Shown: one piece after another, positions 50,083 through 58,685 of the stretch
How positions within the stretch are numbered: the first letter of the stretch is position 1
Layout of the letters: each line of letters starts with the position of its first letter
Source: Streptomyces filamentosus
Lineage (GTDB): Bacteria > Actinomycetota > Actinomycetes > Streptomycetales > Streptomycetaceae
Length of the DNA stretch: 64,000 nucleotides
Direction of reading: 5' to 3'
NCBI RefSeq assembly: GCF_014654895.1
Contig: NZ_BNBE01000002.1
Span: 930,001-994,000 of the forward strand
Notes under the pieces: model-generated
Database searches by the model: none
What the model saw: the letters and a program-made list of their open reading frames with translations, nothing else
What the model was told of the DNA's origin: nothing
Translations under genes and position numbers: made by a program

Positions 50083-51261
50083 TCAGCGGCGGACGCGGGG
50101 CATGCCCAGGCCGATCCAGGAGATGATCTCGCGCTGGATCTCGTTGTTGCCGCCGCCGAAGGTGAAGATGACGGCGGAGCGGTAGCCGCGTTCCAGTTCG
50201 CCGTGGAGGACGGCGCCGGGGGATCCCTCCTTGAGGGCGCCGGCCGCGCCGACGACCTCCAGGAGGGCGGCGTAGGCGTCGCGGCGGGCCTCGGAGCCGT
50301 AGACCTTGACGGCGGAGGCGTCCTGGGGGGTGAGGGTGCCGTGGTGGACGGCGTTCACCATCTGCCAGTTGAGCAGCTTCATGGCGTCGAGGCGGGCGTG
50401 GGTGCGGGCCAGGGTGCGGCGGACCCAGGGGAGGTCGATGACGCGGCGGCCGTCGGACAGGAGCGTGTCGGCGGCCCAGCGGCGGACGTCGTGGAGGGCG
50501 CGGATGGCCATCGTGCCGTGGGCGGCGAGGGTGACGCGCTCGTGGTTGAGCTGGTTGGTGATGAGCCGCCAGCCCTTGTTCTCGTCGCCCACGCGGCGGG
50601 TGACGGGCACGCGGACGCCGTCGTAGTAGCTGGCCGTGGTGTCGTGCGAGGCGAGGGTGTTGATCACCGTGCAGGAGTAGCCGGGGTCGGTGGTCGGCAC
50701 CAGGAGCATGGTGATGCCCTTGTGGGGGGCGGCGTCCGGGTCGGTGCGGACGGCGAGCCAGACCCAGTCGGCGGTGTCGCCGTTGGTCGTCCAGATCTTC
50801 TGCCCGTCGACGACGTACGCGTCGCCGTCGCGGACCGCGCGGGTCTTCAGGGCGGCGAGGTCGGTGCCGGCGTCGGGCTCGCTGTAGCCGATGGCGAAGT
50901 CGAGCTCGCCGGAGAGGATCCGGGGCAGGAAGTACGCCTTCTGCTCCTCCGTGCCGAACCGCATGATCGTCGGGCCGACGGTGTTCAGCGCCATGAGCGG
51001 CAGCGGCACGCCCGCCTGGGCGGCCTCGTCGAAGAAGATGAACTGCTCCATCGGGGTGAGGCCGCGGCCGCCGTACTCGACGGGCCAGCCGACGCCGAGC
51101 CAGCCGTCCGCGCCGAGGCGGCGGATCGTCTCGCGGTAGAAGCGCTTCTGGGCTGCCGGGTCCCCGTACCGGCCGTGCACGTCCTCGGGGACCAGCTCCG
51201 CGAAGTAGGCGCGCAGTTCGGCGCGCAGGCGGCTCTGTTCCGGCGTGTACTGAAGGTGCAT
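50083..51261 (-). CDS. acyl-CoA dehydrogenase (FadE-type)
   Basis: A 392-residue flavoprotein oxidising an acyl-CoA to the enoyl-CoA. FAD-contact sequences GYSEPDAGTDLAALKT and KIWTTNGDTADWVWLAVRT are present. The MCAD-type catalytic Glu position near the C terminus is glycine (FTFGGGNNEIQREII), while the Glu in QLNHERVTLA sits where isovaleryl-CoA dehydrogenase keeps its base. The C-terminal GLGMPR is typical of actinobacterial FadE proteins of steroid and branched-acyl pathways. A KstR-type operator lies 58 bases upstream. No partner FadE gene is adjacent, so it may act as a homotetramer. Confidence 0.92.
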   Translation of the reverse strand: MHLQYTPEQSRLRAELRAYFAELVPEDVHGRYGDPAAQKRFYRETIRRLGADGWLGVGWPVEYGGRGLTPMEQFIFFDEAAQAGVPLPLMALNTVGPTIMRFGTEEQKAYFLPRILSGELDFAIGYSEPDAGTDLAALKTRAVRDGDAYVVDGQKIWTTNGDTADWVWLAVRTDPDAAPHKGITMLLVPTTDPGYSCTVINTLASHDTTASYYDGVRVPVTRRVGDENKGWRLITNQLNHERVTLAAHGTMAIRALHDVRRWAADTLLSDGRRVIDLPWVRRTLARTHARLDAMKLLNWQMVNAVHHGTLTPQDASAVKVYGSEARRDAYAALLEVVGAAGALKEGSPGAVLHGELERGYRSAVIFTFGGGNNEIQREIISWIGLGMPRVRR

Positions 51262-51318
51262 CCCGGCCTCCCGTGACGGCTGTCGGCGTCGGCATCCCCG
51301 GCACGACGGCGGTCACGG

Positions 51319-51332
51319 TAGAACGTGTTCCA
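51319..51332. promoter_or_regulatory. KstR-type operator upstream of the acyl-CoA dehydrogenase
   Basis: TAGAACGTGTTCCA matches TNNAACNNGTTNNA, the operator pattern of the TetR-family regulator KstR, at every fixed position. An adjoining CCACA-AA-TGTGG repeat (51330-51341) overlaps its edge. Distance to the start codon is 58 bases. No kstR gene is in the window. Confidence 0.65.
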
Positions 51333-51397
51333 CAAATGTGGAAGGCCCGGGGCGGCGCCGCGTGCCGCGCCGCTCCCGGGTCCCTGCTCGCGGGGAG

Positions 51398-51598
51398 CTA
51401 CGGAAGGAGTTCGTCCAGGGAGGCGCGGCCCTTCTCCGCCATCCTGCGTTCGGCCCAGGCCAGGGTCTCCGGCGTCACGTCCCGGCCGGAGGCGAGGACC
51501 AGGTCCTCCGCCGTGAACTCGCCCTCCGCGCCGGAGTGCAACAGCCGGTCGGGCGTCGGCACGTCCGTCGAGGACGTCTCGTCGGGCTCAGTGTTCAT
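51398..51598 (-). CDS. small conserved-looking protein of unknown function
   Basis: A 66-residue acidic protein starting at ATG 51598 with GGAGGAGA six bases upstream, one of the best ribosome binding sites in the window. The first 25 residues are Thr/Ser/Asp-rich and probably disordered; then come two helices, EFTAEDLVLASGRDVTPETL and AWAERRMAEKGRASLDELL. No known domain. It is divergent from the PP2C phosphatase gene with a 162-base gap and follows the end of nothing else, so it is probably monocistronic. Confidence 0.75.
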   Translation of the reverse strand: MNTEPDETSSTDVPTPDRLLHSGAEGEFTAEDLVLASGRDVTPETLAWAERRMAEKGRASLDELLP

Positions 51599-51760
51599 GC
51601 CGTCTCCTCCATGCTTTCTGCGGGTGGGGTCCCGGCACTCGCCATTCTCGTGTCCGCCCCCGCGCCCCGCATCCGGGCGTCCGCCGGGGACCGGGGCCGG
51701 ACGCGGCACACCGTGTCGCAGCCATGGCGTCGGCGGGGCGCGGGTTCGACAATGAGGAGG

Positions 51761-53845
51761 ATGACCGATGACGACCCGCGTGCGCGCAGTGGCGAGATCG
51801 GGCCCGCCGAGTGGCTCGCCATGAACCGGACCGGCAGCTTCGACTGGGATCTCGACACGGGCACCATCGATGTCGACGCCACCGGGCTGCTGGTCTTCGG
51901 CGTGTCCCCCGGCGGCTTCGACGGGCGGCCGGTGACGCTGGTGGAGCGGCTGGAGCCGGCCGAGCGGATGCGGCTCGACCGGGTGGTCCGGGCCGCGGTG
52001 AGCGGCGGCGACACCTCGTACAGCACGCACTTCCCGATCCCGCAGGACGACGGGACACCCCATTGGACGCACGTCCTCGCGCGGATCCTGCGGGACGGGG
52101 ACGGGCGGGCGCACCGGATCGTGGGGGCGGTGCGGGACACCACCGCCGAGGTGTCGCACGCGGCCTTCGTGCAGCAGCTGGAGAAGCGGCGCGAGGTGCA
52201 GACGAGCATCGTCGAGCGGACCACGCACGCGCTGTCGCGGGCGGTGACCGTGGACGACGTGACGGCGGCGCTGACCGGCCCGGGCGGCCTCGCCCGGCTG
52301 GGCGCGGACGGGCTCGCGCTGGGGCTCGTCGAGAACGGCTCGCTGAACGTGATCGCACTGAGCGGCGACCGCCTGGAGGTGCTCGACGGGCTGCGGACCC
52401 GGCGCCTCGACCGGGGACTGCCGCTGGCGGAGGCGGTGCTGAGCGGCCGGCCCCGGTTCGTGTCCTCGTTCGCCGCGCTGGGCCGTGACTTCCCCGAGCT
52501 GGCGCCCTACCTGGAACGGCTGCCGTTCCGCGCGGCCTGCTACCTGCCGCTGGTGGCGCAGGCGCGGTCGCTGGGCGGCATGGCGCTGTTCTACCGGGGC
52601 CGCACCGCCTTCACCGCCGACGAGCGGAACCTGGCCCTCGGCCTCGCGGCGATCGTCGCCCAGTCGCTCCAGCGGGCGATCCTCTTCGACGAGGAGCGGG
52701 AACTGGCCACCGGGCTCCAGGAGACGATGCTGCCGCGCCGGATCCCGGAGATCACCGGCGGGGAGATCGCCGTCCGCTACCACGCGGCGTGGAGCGGACG
52801 GCAGGTCGGCGGGGACTGGTACGACGTGATCGCGCTGCCCCGCGGCCGGGTCGGGATCGTCGTCGGGGACGTGCAGGGCCACGACACGCACGCCGCCGCG
52901 ATCATGGGGCAGCTGCGGATCGCGCTGCGGGCGTACGCGGGCGAGGGCCACGCCCCGTCGACGGTCCTCGCGCGGGCCTCCCGCTTCCTCGCCGAACTGG
53001 ACACCAACCGCTTCGCGACCTGCACCTACGCGCAGGTGGACCTGGCGAGCGGCACCGTGCGGGCGGTGCGGGCCGGGCACCTCGGGCCGCTGATCCGGCA
53101 CACCGACGGCCGGGTGGGACAGCCGAAGCTGCGCGGCGGGATGCCGCTGGGGCTCGCCACCGTCTTCGGCGAGGAGGAGTTCCCGGAGACCCGGCTGGAC
53201 CTGGTGCCGGGCGAGACGCTGGTGCTGTGCACGGACGGGCTGGTCGAGCAGCCGGGCACCGACATCGAGGCGGGGCTCGCCGCGCTGTCGGAGGCGGTCA
53301 GCAGCGGCCCGCCGCAGGCGGAGGCGATGGCCGACCACCTGTCGGAGCGGCTGTGGGAGCGGTGGGGCTCCGGCGACGACGTGGCCCTGCTCGTGCTGCG
53401 GCGCAGCCCCGACCCGGGCACGCCCCGGGCGCCGCGCATCCACCAGTACATCCACCAGGCCGACCCGCAGGGCCTGTCGGACGCGCGGGCGGCGGTGGGG
53501 CAGGCGCTGCGGGACTGGGGCATGCCGGAACTGTCCGACGACGCCGAGCTGTTGACGGGCGAGCTGCTGGTGAACGTGCTGCTGCACACCGAGGGCGGCG
53601 CGGTGCTCACCCTGGAGGTGCTGCCGGAGCCGGTGCGGCGGGTCCGGCTCTCGGTGCAGGACCGCTCCAGCGCCTGGCCCCGACGGCGTACTCCGGGCGA
53701 GGCCGCGACCTCCGGGCGGGGGCTGCTCCTGATGGACGCGCTGGCCTCCCGCTGGGGCGTGGAGCCGCGCGGCGAGGGCAAGGCGGTGTGGTGCGAGATC
53801 GGCCCGGCACGGGTGGGCGCGGACGCGGGGGGCGGGAACGGCTGA
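51761..53845 (+). CDS. PAS-GAF-SpoIIE (PP2C) phosphatase with C-terminal anti-sigma ATPase domain
   Basis: A 694-residue multidomain regulator. A PAS-like domain (~15-130, GSFDWDLDTGTIDVDATGLL), a GAF domain (~150-295, ATYL-type ACYLPLVAQARSLGGMALFY), the SpoIIE phosphatase (~320-545, with GGDWYDVI, VVGDVQGHD, RAGHLGPLI and VLCTDGLVE holding the metal-binding Asp residues) and a HATPase_c domain (~560-685, LLTGELLVNVLLHT and GRGLLLMDALASRWG). It both dephosphorylates an anti-sigma antagonist and may bind or phosphorylate it, the combined plan common in Streptomyces sigma-B-type networks. The start is uncertain: GAGGAGG abuts ATG 51761, so ATG 51752 is also possible. Confidence 0.93.
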   Translation: MTDDDPRARSGEIGPAEWLAMNRTGSFDWDLDTGTIDVDATGLLVFGVSPGGFDGRPVTLVERLEPAERMRLDRVVRAAVSGGDTSYSTHFPIPQDDGTPHWTHVLARILRDGDGRAHRIVGAVRDTTAEVSHAAFVQQLEKRREVQTSIVERTTHALSRAVTVDDVTAALTGPGGLARLGADGLALGLVENGSLNVIALSGDRLEVLDGLRTRRLDRGLPLAEAVLSGRPRFVSSFAALGRDFPELAPYLERLPFRAACYLPLVAQARSLGGMALFYRGRTAFTADERNLALGLAAIVAQSLQRAILFDEERELATGLQETMLPRRIPEITGGEIAVRYHAAWSGRQVGGDWYDVIALPRGRVGIVVGDVQGHDTHAAAIMGQLRIALRAYAGEGHAPSTVLARASRFLAELDTNRFATCTYAQVDLASGTVRAVRAGHLGPLIRHTDGRVGQPKLRGGMPLGLATVFGEEEFPETRLDLVPGETLVLCTDGLVEQPGTDIEAGLAALSEAVSSGPPQAEAMADHLSERLWERWGSGDDVALLVLRRSPDPGTPRAPRIHQYIHQADPQGLSDARAAVGQALRDWGMPELSDDAELLTGELLVNVLLHTEGGAVLTLEVLPEPVRRVRLSVQDRSSAWPRRRTPGEAATSGRGLLLMDALASRWGVEPRGEGKAVWCEIGPARVGADAGGGNG

Positions 53846-53969
53846 GGGATCCGGGCCGGGCCGGCCGAGAAATCCGGGCCGGGGCGGGACGGGGTGGGGT
53901 GGGGGTGGGCCGGGGTCGGGTGGGCCGGAACGGGGCGCGACCGGACGGGGGCCGGTTCGTTGGACGGGC

Positions 53970-54563
53970 ATGAAGAAGCGCGCGCTCGTCCTCTCCTCGC
54001 TCGGCGGGGTCCTGCCGGCCGCCGGCGGGGCGACCGGACTGGCCTTCTACGAGGCCGCGCACGTCGAGCCCACCTTCTGCTTCTGCTCGTACGGCCGGGA
54101 TTCGGCCGCGCACGTCGCCGGGGACGCCCACCTGCTGGTGGCGGGGACGGTGCGGGAGGCGCGGGCCTACCGGCGGCCGGATCCCTCGGGCCGCGAGGAG
54201 CGGGGGGTGCGGGCCCGGGTGGTGCTCGACTCCGCCTACAAGTACGCGGTCCCCGACGCCCACGGGCTCGCCCCGGGCTCCGTCGTGGACGTGGAGCGGA
54301 CGGCCGGCCCGCACGAGGAGTTCCGGGACCCGCTGGCCGAGGGCCGCCGCTACACCCTGTCGCTGTTCCCGACGGCGGACGGGGCCGGGGCCGCGTACGC
54401 CGCGGAGGCGGTGGCGGAGGAGCCCCGCCGGGCCGCGGGCGACGCGCGCTGGCGGCCGGCGGTCGGCGACGCGGAGCGGCTGCCCGACGCGTGCGACGGG
54501 CAGCGCCGGGCGCACGCCGAGGAGTACGGCGCGGACGACGTGCTGCGGGAGTGGCTGTCGTGA
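53970..54563 (+). CDS. membrane-anchored or secreted protein of unknown function
   Basis: A 197-residue protein beginning MKKRALVLSSLGGVLPAAGG, a basic start with a weak hydrophobic core: a signal peptide or anchor. Just after it is a cysteine pair (FCFCSYG) that may form a disulfide or take part in lipid or metal binding. The remainder is mixed charged sequence with no recognisable fold (VRARVVLDSAYKYAVPDAHG, RYTLSLFPTADG). The 124 bases upstream are very G-rich with runs of GGGG. Function unknown; expression with the phosphatase gene upstream is possible. Confidence 0.7.
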   Translation: MKKRALVLSSLGGVLPAAGGATGLAFYEAAHVEPTFCFCSYGRDSAAHVAGDAHLLVAGTVREARAYRRPDPSGREERGVRARVVLDSAYKYAVPDAHGLAPGSVVDVERTAGPHEEFRDPLAEGRRYTLSLFPTADGAGAAYAAEAVAEEPRRAAGDARWRPAVGDAERLPDACDGQRRAHAEEYGADDVLREWLS

Positions 54564-54648
54564 CGGCCCGGGCGGGCCGCGCCGGGACGGCGGCGGCCCC
54601 GGGCGTCCCGGCGGGCTCCGGCGGCTTCCGGAGTGGCGCCGCGGCCGC

Positions 54649-56046
54649 TCAGGCCCGCTGCCAGACCGTGGTGGCGTTGCAGAACTCCTTGATGCCGTGG
54701 CCGGACAGCTCCCGTCCGTACCCCGAGCGCTTGATCCCGCCGAAGGGGAGCGCCGGGTGGGAGGCGGTCATGCCGTTGACGAAGACGCCGCCGGCCTGGA
54801 GGTCGCGGACGAAGAAGTCGACGTCCTCGTCGCGGCGCGTCCACACGTTGGAACTCAGGCCGAACGGCGAGTCGTTGGCGACGGTCACCGCCTCCTCGGC
54901 GTCCCGGACCGGGTAGACGGTGGCGACCGGGCCGAAGGTCTCCTCCTGGTGGATCCGCATGGCGGGGGTGATGCCGGCGAGGACGGTCGGCCGGTAGTAC
55001 CAGCCGCCGGCGAGCGCCGGCGCGTCGGGCCGGGCGCCGCCGCACAGGACGCGGGCGCCCTTCCGCACGGCGTCGTCGACGAGCTCCTCCAGGTCGGCGC
55101 GGCCCTTCTCGGTGGCGAGCGGGCCGACGTCGGTGGACTCGTCGAGCGGGTCGCCGACGGTGAGGGCGTTCATGGCGGCGGTGAAGCGTTCGGTGAAGTC
55201 CTCGTAGACGTCCTCGTGGACGATGAACCGCTTGGCGGCGATGCAGGACTGGCCGTTGTTCTGCACGCGCGCGGTGACGGCGGTCTTCACGGCCCGGACG
55301 ATGTCGGCGGAGGGCATCACGATGTACGGGTCGCTGCCGCCGAGCTCCAGGACGGTCTTCTTGACGACGTCGCCGGCGACGGAGGCGACGGCCCGCCCCG
55401 CGGGTTCGCTGCCGGTGAGGGTGGCGGCGGCCACGCGCGGGTCCCGCAGCACCCCCTCGACCTCGGCGGAGCCGATGAGGAGGGTCTGGAAGCAGCCGTC
55501 GGGGTAGCCGGCGCGGCGGAACAGGTCGCCGAGGTAGAGCGCGGTCCTCGGCACGTTGGAGGCGTGCTTGAGGAGTCCGGTGTTCCCGGCCATGAGGGCG
55601 GGCGCGGCGAAGCGGATCACCTGCCAGAGCGGGAAGTTCCACGGCATGACGGCGAGGACGGGGCCGAGCGGCCGGTAGTGGACGCGGGCCCGGTCGGCGC
55701 CCGAGTCGCGGACGTCGCTCTCGGCCGGGTGCTCGTCGGCGAGGAGTTCCGCGGCGTGCCGGGCGTACCAGCGCATGGTCTTGGCGCACTTGCCGGCCTC
55801 GGCGCGGGCGGCCGTGAGGGGCTTGCCCATCTCCAGGGTCATGGTGCGGGCGATGTCCTCGGTGTCCTCGTCGAGGAGGGTGGCGGCGGCCCGCAGCAGC
55901 CGGGCCCGCTCCGCGAACGGCGTGGTGCGCCAGTGGCGGAACGCCTCGTGGGCGGCGGCGATCCGCCGTTCCACCTCGTCCGGCCCGTGTGCCTCGTAGG
56001 TGCGCAGCGTCTCGCCGGTGGCGGGGTTCACGGTGGCGATGGCCAT
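54649..56046 (-). CDS. gabD: NADP-dependent succinate-semialdehyde dehydrogenase-like
   Basis: A 465-residue aldehyde dehydrogenase with GGAGGAGAAGG before ATG 56046. The catalytic Glu (VLELGGSDPYIV) and Cys (NNGQSCIAAKRFIV) are present, and MPWNFPLWQ and TGSEPAGRAVASVAG mark the NAD(P) site. The SCIAAKR and ETFGPVA patterns group it with the short GabD/SSADH-I class that oxidises succinic semialdehyde to succinate. No gabT or putrescine genes are adjacent, so the symbol rests on sequence alone; other C4-C5 semialdehydes are possible. Confidence 0.9.
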   Translation of the reverse strand: MAIATVNPATGETLRTYEAHGPDEVERRIAAAHEAFRHWRTTPFAERARLLRAAATLLDEDTEDIARTMTLEMGKPLTAARAEAGKCAKTMRWYARHAAELLADEHPAESDVRDSGADRARVHYRPLGPVLAVMPWNFPLWQVIRFAAPALMAGNTGLLKHASNVPRTALYLGDLFRRAGYPDGCFQTLLIGSAEVEGVLRDPRVAAATLTGSEPAGRAVASVAGDVVKKTVLELGGSDPYIVMPSADIVRAVKTAVTARVQNNGQSCIAAKRFIVHEDVYEDFTERFTAAMNALTVGDPLDESTDVGPLATEKGRADLEELVDDAVRKGARVLCGGARPDAPALAGGWYYRPTVLAGITPAMRIHQEETFGPVATVYPVRDAEEAVTVANDSPFGLSSNVWTRRDEDVDFFVRDLQAGGVFVNGMTASHPALPFGGIKRSGYGRELSGHGIKEFCNATTVWQRA

Positions 56047-56156
56047 GGCCTTCTCCTCCTGCGTCGTCCCCCACCGGAAACCTCCCGCTTCCCGGCCCCG
56101 GGCGCAAGGGGGCGGGTGCGGTGGAGTGACGCGGCCCTCCGCCACGCGCGCGTGCG

Positions 56157-56816
56157 TCAGCCGAGCAGCCAGGCCAGCGCCCCGTCGAGGTGGGCGCGGA
56201 AGACCGGGTCGCGGTACGCCTCCGGGGCGTGGCCGAGGGCCGTGAAGAGGAAGCGGCCCCGGTCGACGCTCCGGCACCAGGCGAGCGGGTGGTCGTCGCC
56301 GAGCGTGCCCCCCTCGTACGCGGTCTCGTCGGCCCGCAGCAGGACGCGGGCGCCCGGGACGCGCGGGTGGGAGGTGTACTCGTACCACTCGTCCGTCCAC
56401 TCCCAGCGGGGCGGCAGCGGGGCGCAGGCGGGGTGCGCGGGGTCCTCGACGAGGACGGCGCCGGGCTGGAGCGGGGGGTGGCCGGCGAAGCGGGTGCCGA
56501 GGAGCTCGCCGTAGAAGGGCCAGTCGGGTTCGGCGTTGGCGGCGGCGTGCACGGCGAGGAGGGACCCGCCGCCCCGCAGGTACGCCTCCAGGGCGGTGCG
56601 GCCCCCGGGGGTGAGGACGGTGCCGGTGGTGGAGAGCAGGACGACGAGGGCCCGGCCGGCGAGTCCCGCCCCGGAGAAGGCGGCGGGGTCCTCGGTGGTC
56701 TCGGCGGTGAGCCCGCGCGCGGCGGCGAGCGCAGCGAGCGCGGCGGCGCCGTCGGGGAGGGAGTCGTGCCGGTAGCCGGCGGTGCGGGTGTAGACGAGGA
56801 CGTCGGCGGGGGGCAC
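56157..56816 (-). CDS. ThuA-domain protein
   Basis: A 219-residue protein with the class I glutamine-amidotransferase-like ThuA fold: VLVYTRTAGYRHDSL at the start, ALVVLLSTTGTVLTPGGR, GGSLLAVHAAANAEPDWPFY (with His in place of a nucleophile Cys) and HPLAWCRSVDRGRFLFTALG. The GTG start at 56816 follows CAGGAG. ThuA proteins are tied to trehalose and other sugar utilisation, with unclear chemistry. The LacI-type operator 57 bases upstream fits carbohydrate control. Confidence 0.9.
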   Translation of the reverse strand: MPPADVLVYTRTAGYRHDSLPDGAAALAALAAARGLTAETTEDPAAFSGAGLAGRALVVLLSTTGTVLTPGGRTALEAYLRGGGSLLAVHAAANAEPDWPFYGELLGTRFAGHPPLQPGAVLVEDPAHPACAPLPPRWEWTDEWYEYTSHPRVPGARVLLRADETAYEGGTLGDDHPLAWCRSVDRGRFLFTALGHAPEAYRDPVFRAHLDGALAWLLG

Positions 56817-56872
56817 GGGGGCTCCTGGGGGTGGGGGCGAGGGCGGGGGGCGGAGGGTTGGGGACAGAGGGT

Positions 56873-56888
56873 CAGCAAGCGCTTTCTG
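56873..56888. promoter_or_regulatory. LacI-type operator upstream of the ThuA gene
   Basis: CAGCAAGCGCTTTCTG has the AAGCGCTT core of LacI/GalR operators within a 16-base dyad broken only by one C/T pair, 57 bases before the start. No LacI gene is in the window. Confidence 0.65.
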
Positions 56889-56957
56889 GCGTGGTGGTCG
56901 CGACCGTAGCCAGCGGAAACCCCGCGCCGCAAGCCCGCCCGGGACCCCCGCCGCGCC

Positions 56958-57695
56958 TCACGGGGAGCGCGGGCCGTCGCCCCGGCCGAGCAGCCGTCCC
57001 GGCAGGGCGCGCTCCACCACCCCGCCCGCCCCGTCCGGCTCCACGCGGTACAACCGGGCCTCCGGCCTGCGGGTCACCACCTCCGCGGGCCTCCCTCCGG
57101 CGAACAGCACGCCCACCCCGTCCTCCACGGCCCATCCCGCCGGCAGCGCACCGCCCGCCACGGCGGCCCGGTACGAGGGGCGACGGCCCGGCTCGCCGTC
57201 GTAGTGGGGGCAGACCGAGCCGGGCAGCAGCCCCAGGCCGTCGGGCAGCGGGGTCAGCGGGCCGAAGGAGTCGGTGTGCGAGCCCTCCGCCCAGCAGTTC
57301 GCCCCGGCGCTGATGCCGCACAGCAGGGTGCCGCCGTCCAGCGCCTCCCGCAGGATCCGGTCGACGCCGTGGGCGCGCCAGACGGCCAGCAGGTTCGCGG
57401 TGCTGCCGCCGCCGACGTAGACGACGTCCTGGGCGAGGAGGAAGGAACGCAGGGCCCGGTCGTCGCCCTCCCGCCGGAACAGGGACAGGACCGAGGGCGC
57501 GCAGGGGCGGGGCCGGAAGGCGGCGAGGAACTCCTCGGCGTAGCCGGGGGCGTCGCCGCTCGCGGTGGGGACGAAGCACACCCGGGGCCGCGTCGCGCGG
57601 GCGTGGCCGAGGACCCAGTCGTCCAGGAGGCCGTCGTCGTCGGTGGAGAACCCTCCGCCGAGCAGGGCCAGTCGGGGTCCGGGCGGAACGGGCAC
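56958..57695 (-). CDS. peptidase S51 / cyanophycinase-like protein (type 1 glutamine amidotransferase-like)
   Basis: A 245-residue protein. GTG 57695 follows GAGGAGGAGGA at good spacing. The S51 features are clear: RLALLGGGFSTDDDGLLDDW at the start, DVVYVGGGSTANLLAVWRAH, and the nucleophile serine in GTLLCGISAGANCW, then SVCPHYDGEP with the catalytic His. It resembles peptidase E (Asp-X dipeptidase) and cyanophycinase relatives. Actinobacterial members are of unknown substrate; no cyanophycin synthetase is near. Confidence 0.9.
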   Translation of the reverse strand: MPVPPGPRLALLGGGFSTDDDGLLDDWVLGHARATRPRVCFVPTASGDAPGYAEEFLAAFRPRPCAPSVLSLFRREGDDRALRSFLLAQDVVYVGGGSTANLLAVWRAHGVDRILREALDGGTLLCGISAGANCWAEGSHTDSFGPLTPLPDGLGLLPGSVCPHYDGEPGRRPSYRAAVAGGALPAGWAVEDGVGVLFAGGRPAEVVTRRPEARLYRVEPDGAGGVVERALPGRLLGRGDGPRSP

Positions 57696-57794
57696 GGGGC
57701 GTCCTCCTCCTCGCGTACGGGGCGCACGCGCGCGTGGGGTCCACCCTGCCCGGGCGGCGGGGGGGCCGCCATCGTTTTTCGGGCCGTCCCGATC

Positions 57795-57821
57795 CATCGG
57801 ATGCATTGATGCATCGGATGC
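57795..57821. promoter_or_regulatory. repeat cluster upstream of the class II aldolase gene
   Basis: CATCGGATGC occurs twice, at 57795-57804 and 57812-57821 (17 bases apart), and between them GATGCAT-TG-ATGCATC (57800-57815) forms an inverted repeat. A regulator dimer bound to each face is plausible; the neighbouring TetR gene is a candidate. Confidence 0.6.
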
Positions 57822-57878
57822 GTGTCGGTATGTTCTCGCCTCGCCGTGCCCTTTCCTCCGCATCCCCCTGGAGTCGCC

Positions 57879-58685
57879 ATGAGCACCGTGCCGCCCGCCC
57901 TCGCCGCCGCCGTCGGGCCGCTGCCCGACGGGGTGGAGCTCCCCCTGCCGCCGACGTTCGACGGCGTCGAGGAGGAGCGCCGGTACCGCAAGGAGCAACT
58001 CGCCGCCGGGTTCCGGATCTTCGGACGGTTCGGGTTCTCGGAGGGGGTCGCCGGACACATCACCGTGCGCGACCCGGGCGACCCGGACGCCTTCTGGGTC
58101 AACCCGTTCGGCATGAGCTTCAGCCAGATCAAGGCCTCCGACCTGATCCTCGTGGACCACGAGGGACGGGTCCTGGAGGGGCGGCGGCCGGTGAACAGGG
58201 CGGCGTTCGTCATCCACTCGCGGGTGCACGCGGCCCGGCCCGACGCGGTCGCGGCGGCCCACTCGCACTCCCTGCACGGGAAGGCGTTCTCCAGCCTCGG
58301 CGTCCCGCTGGACCCGATCACCCAGGACGCCTGCGCGTTCTTCGAGGACCACGGCATCTACGACGACTACCGGGGAGTCGTGAACGAGACCGAGGAGGGC
58401 GAGCGGGTCGCCAAGGCGCTCGGCCCGCACAAGGCGGTGATCCTGAAGAACCACGGACTGCTGACGGTGGGCCACTCCGTCGCCGAGGCGGTCTGGTGGT
58501 TCGTCACCATGGAGCGGTCCTGCCAGGCCCAGCTGCTCGCGATGGCGGCCGGGACCCCGCAGCTCATCGACCGGGAGACGGCGCTGCTCACCCGGGGGCA
58601 GATCGGCGGCCACCTGGCCGGCTGGTTCCAGGCCCGGCCGCTGTGGGATCAGATCACGGCGTCCGACCCCGACCTCTTCGACTGA
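57879..58685 (+). CDS. class II aldolase/adducin-family protein
   Basis: A 268-residue protein with TGGAG six bases before ATG 57879. The zinc-binding histidines lie in AAHSHSLHGKAFS (near 133-140) and in ILKNHGLLTVGHSV (near 190), as in FucA-like aldolases; GVAGHITVRDP and WVNPFGMSFSQIKASDL are standard. The adducin-type extension at the N terminus (EERRYRKEQLAAGFRIFG) groups it with widespread actinobacterial members of unknown substrate. Its 3' end overlaps the convergent TetR gene by 37 bases. Confidence 0.92.
   Translation: MSTVPPALAAAVGPLPDGVELPLPPTFDGVEEERRYRKEQLAAGFRIFGRFGFSEGVAGHITVRDPGDPDAFWVNPFGMSFSQIKASDLILVDHEGRVLEGRRPVNRAAFVIHSRVHAARPDAVAAAHSHSLHGKAFSSLGVPLDPITQDACAFFEDHGIYDDYRGVVNETEEGERVAKALGPHKAVILKNHGLLTVGHSVAEAVWWFVTMERSCQAQLLAMAAGTPQLIDRETALLTRGQIGGHLAGWFQARPLWDQITASDPDLFD

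Noticed and set aside
53846..53969. G-rich tract as a quadruplex-forming regulatory element
   Set aside because: Several GGGG runs are present, but this is common in such GC-rich intergenic DNA and nothing else supports a function.
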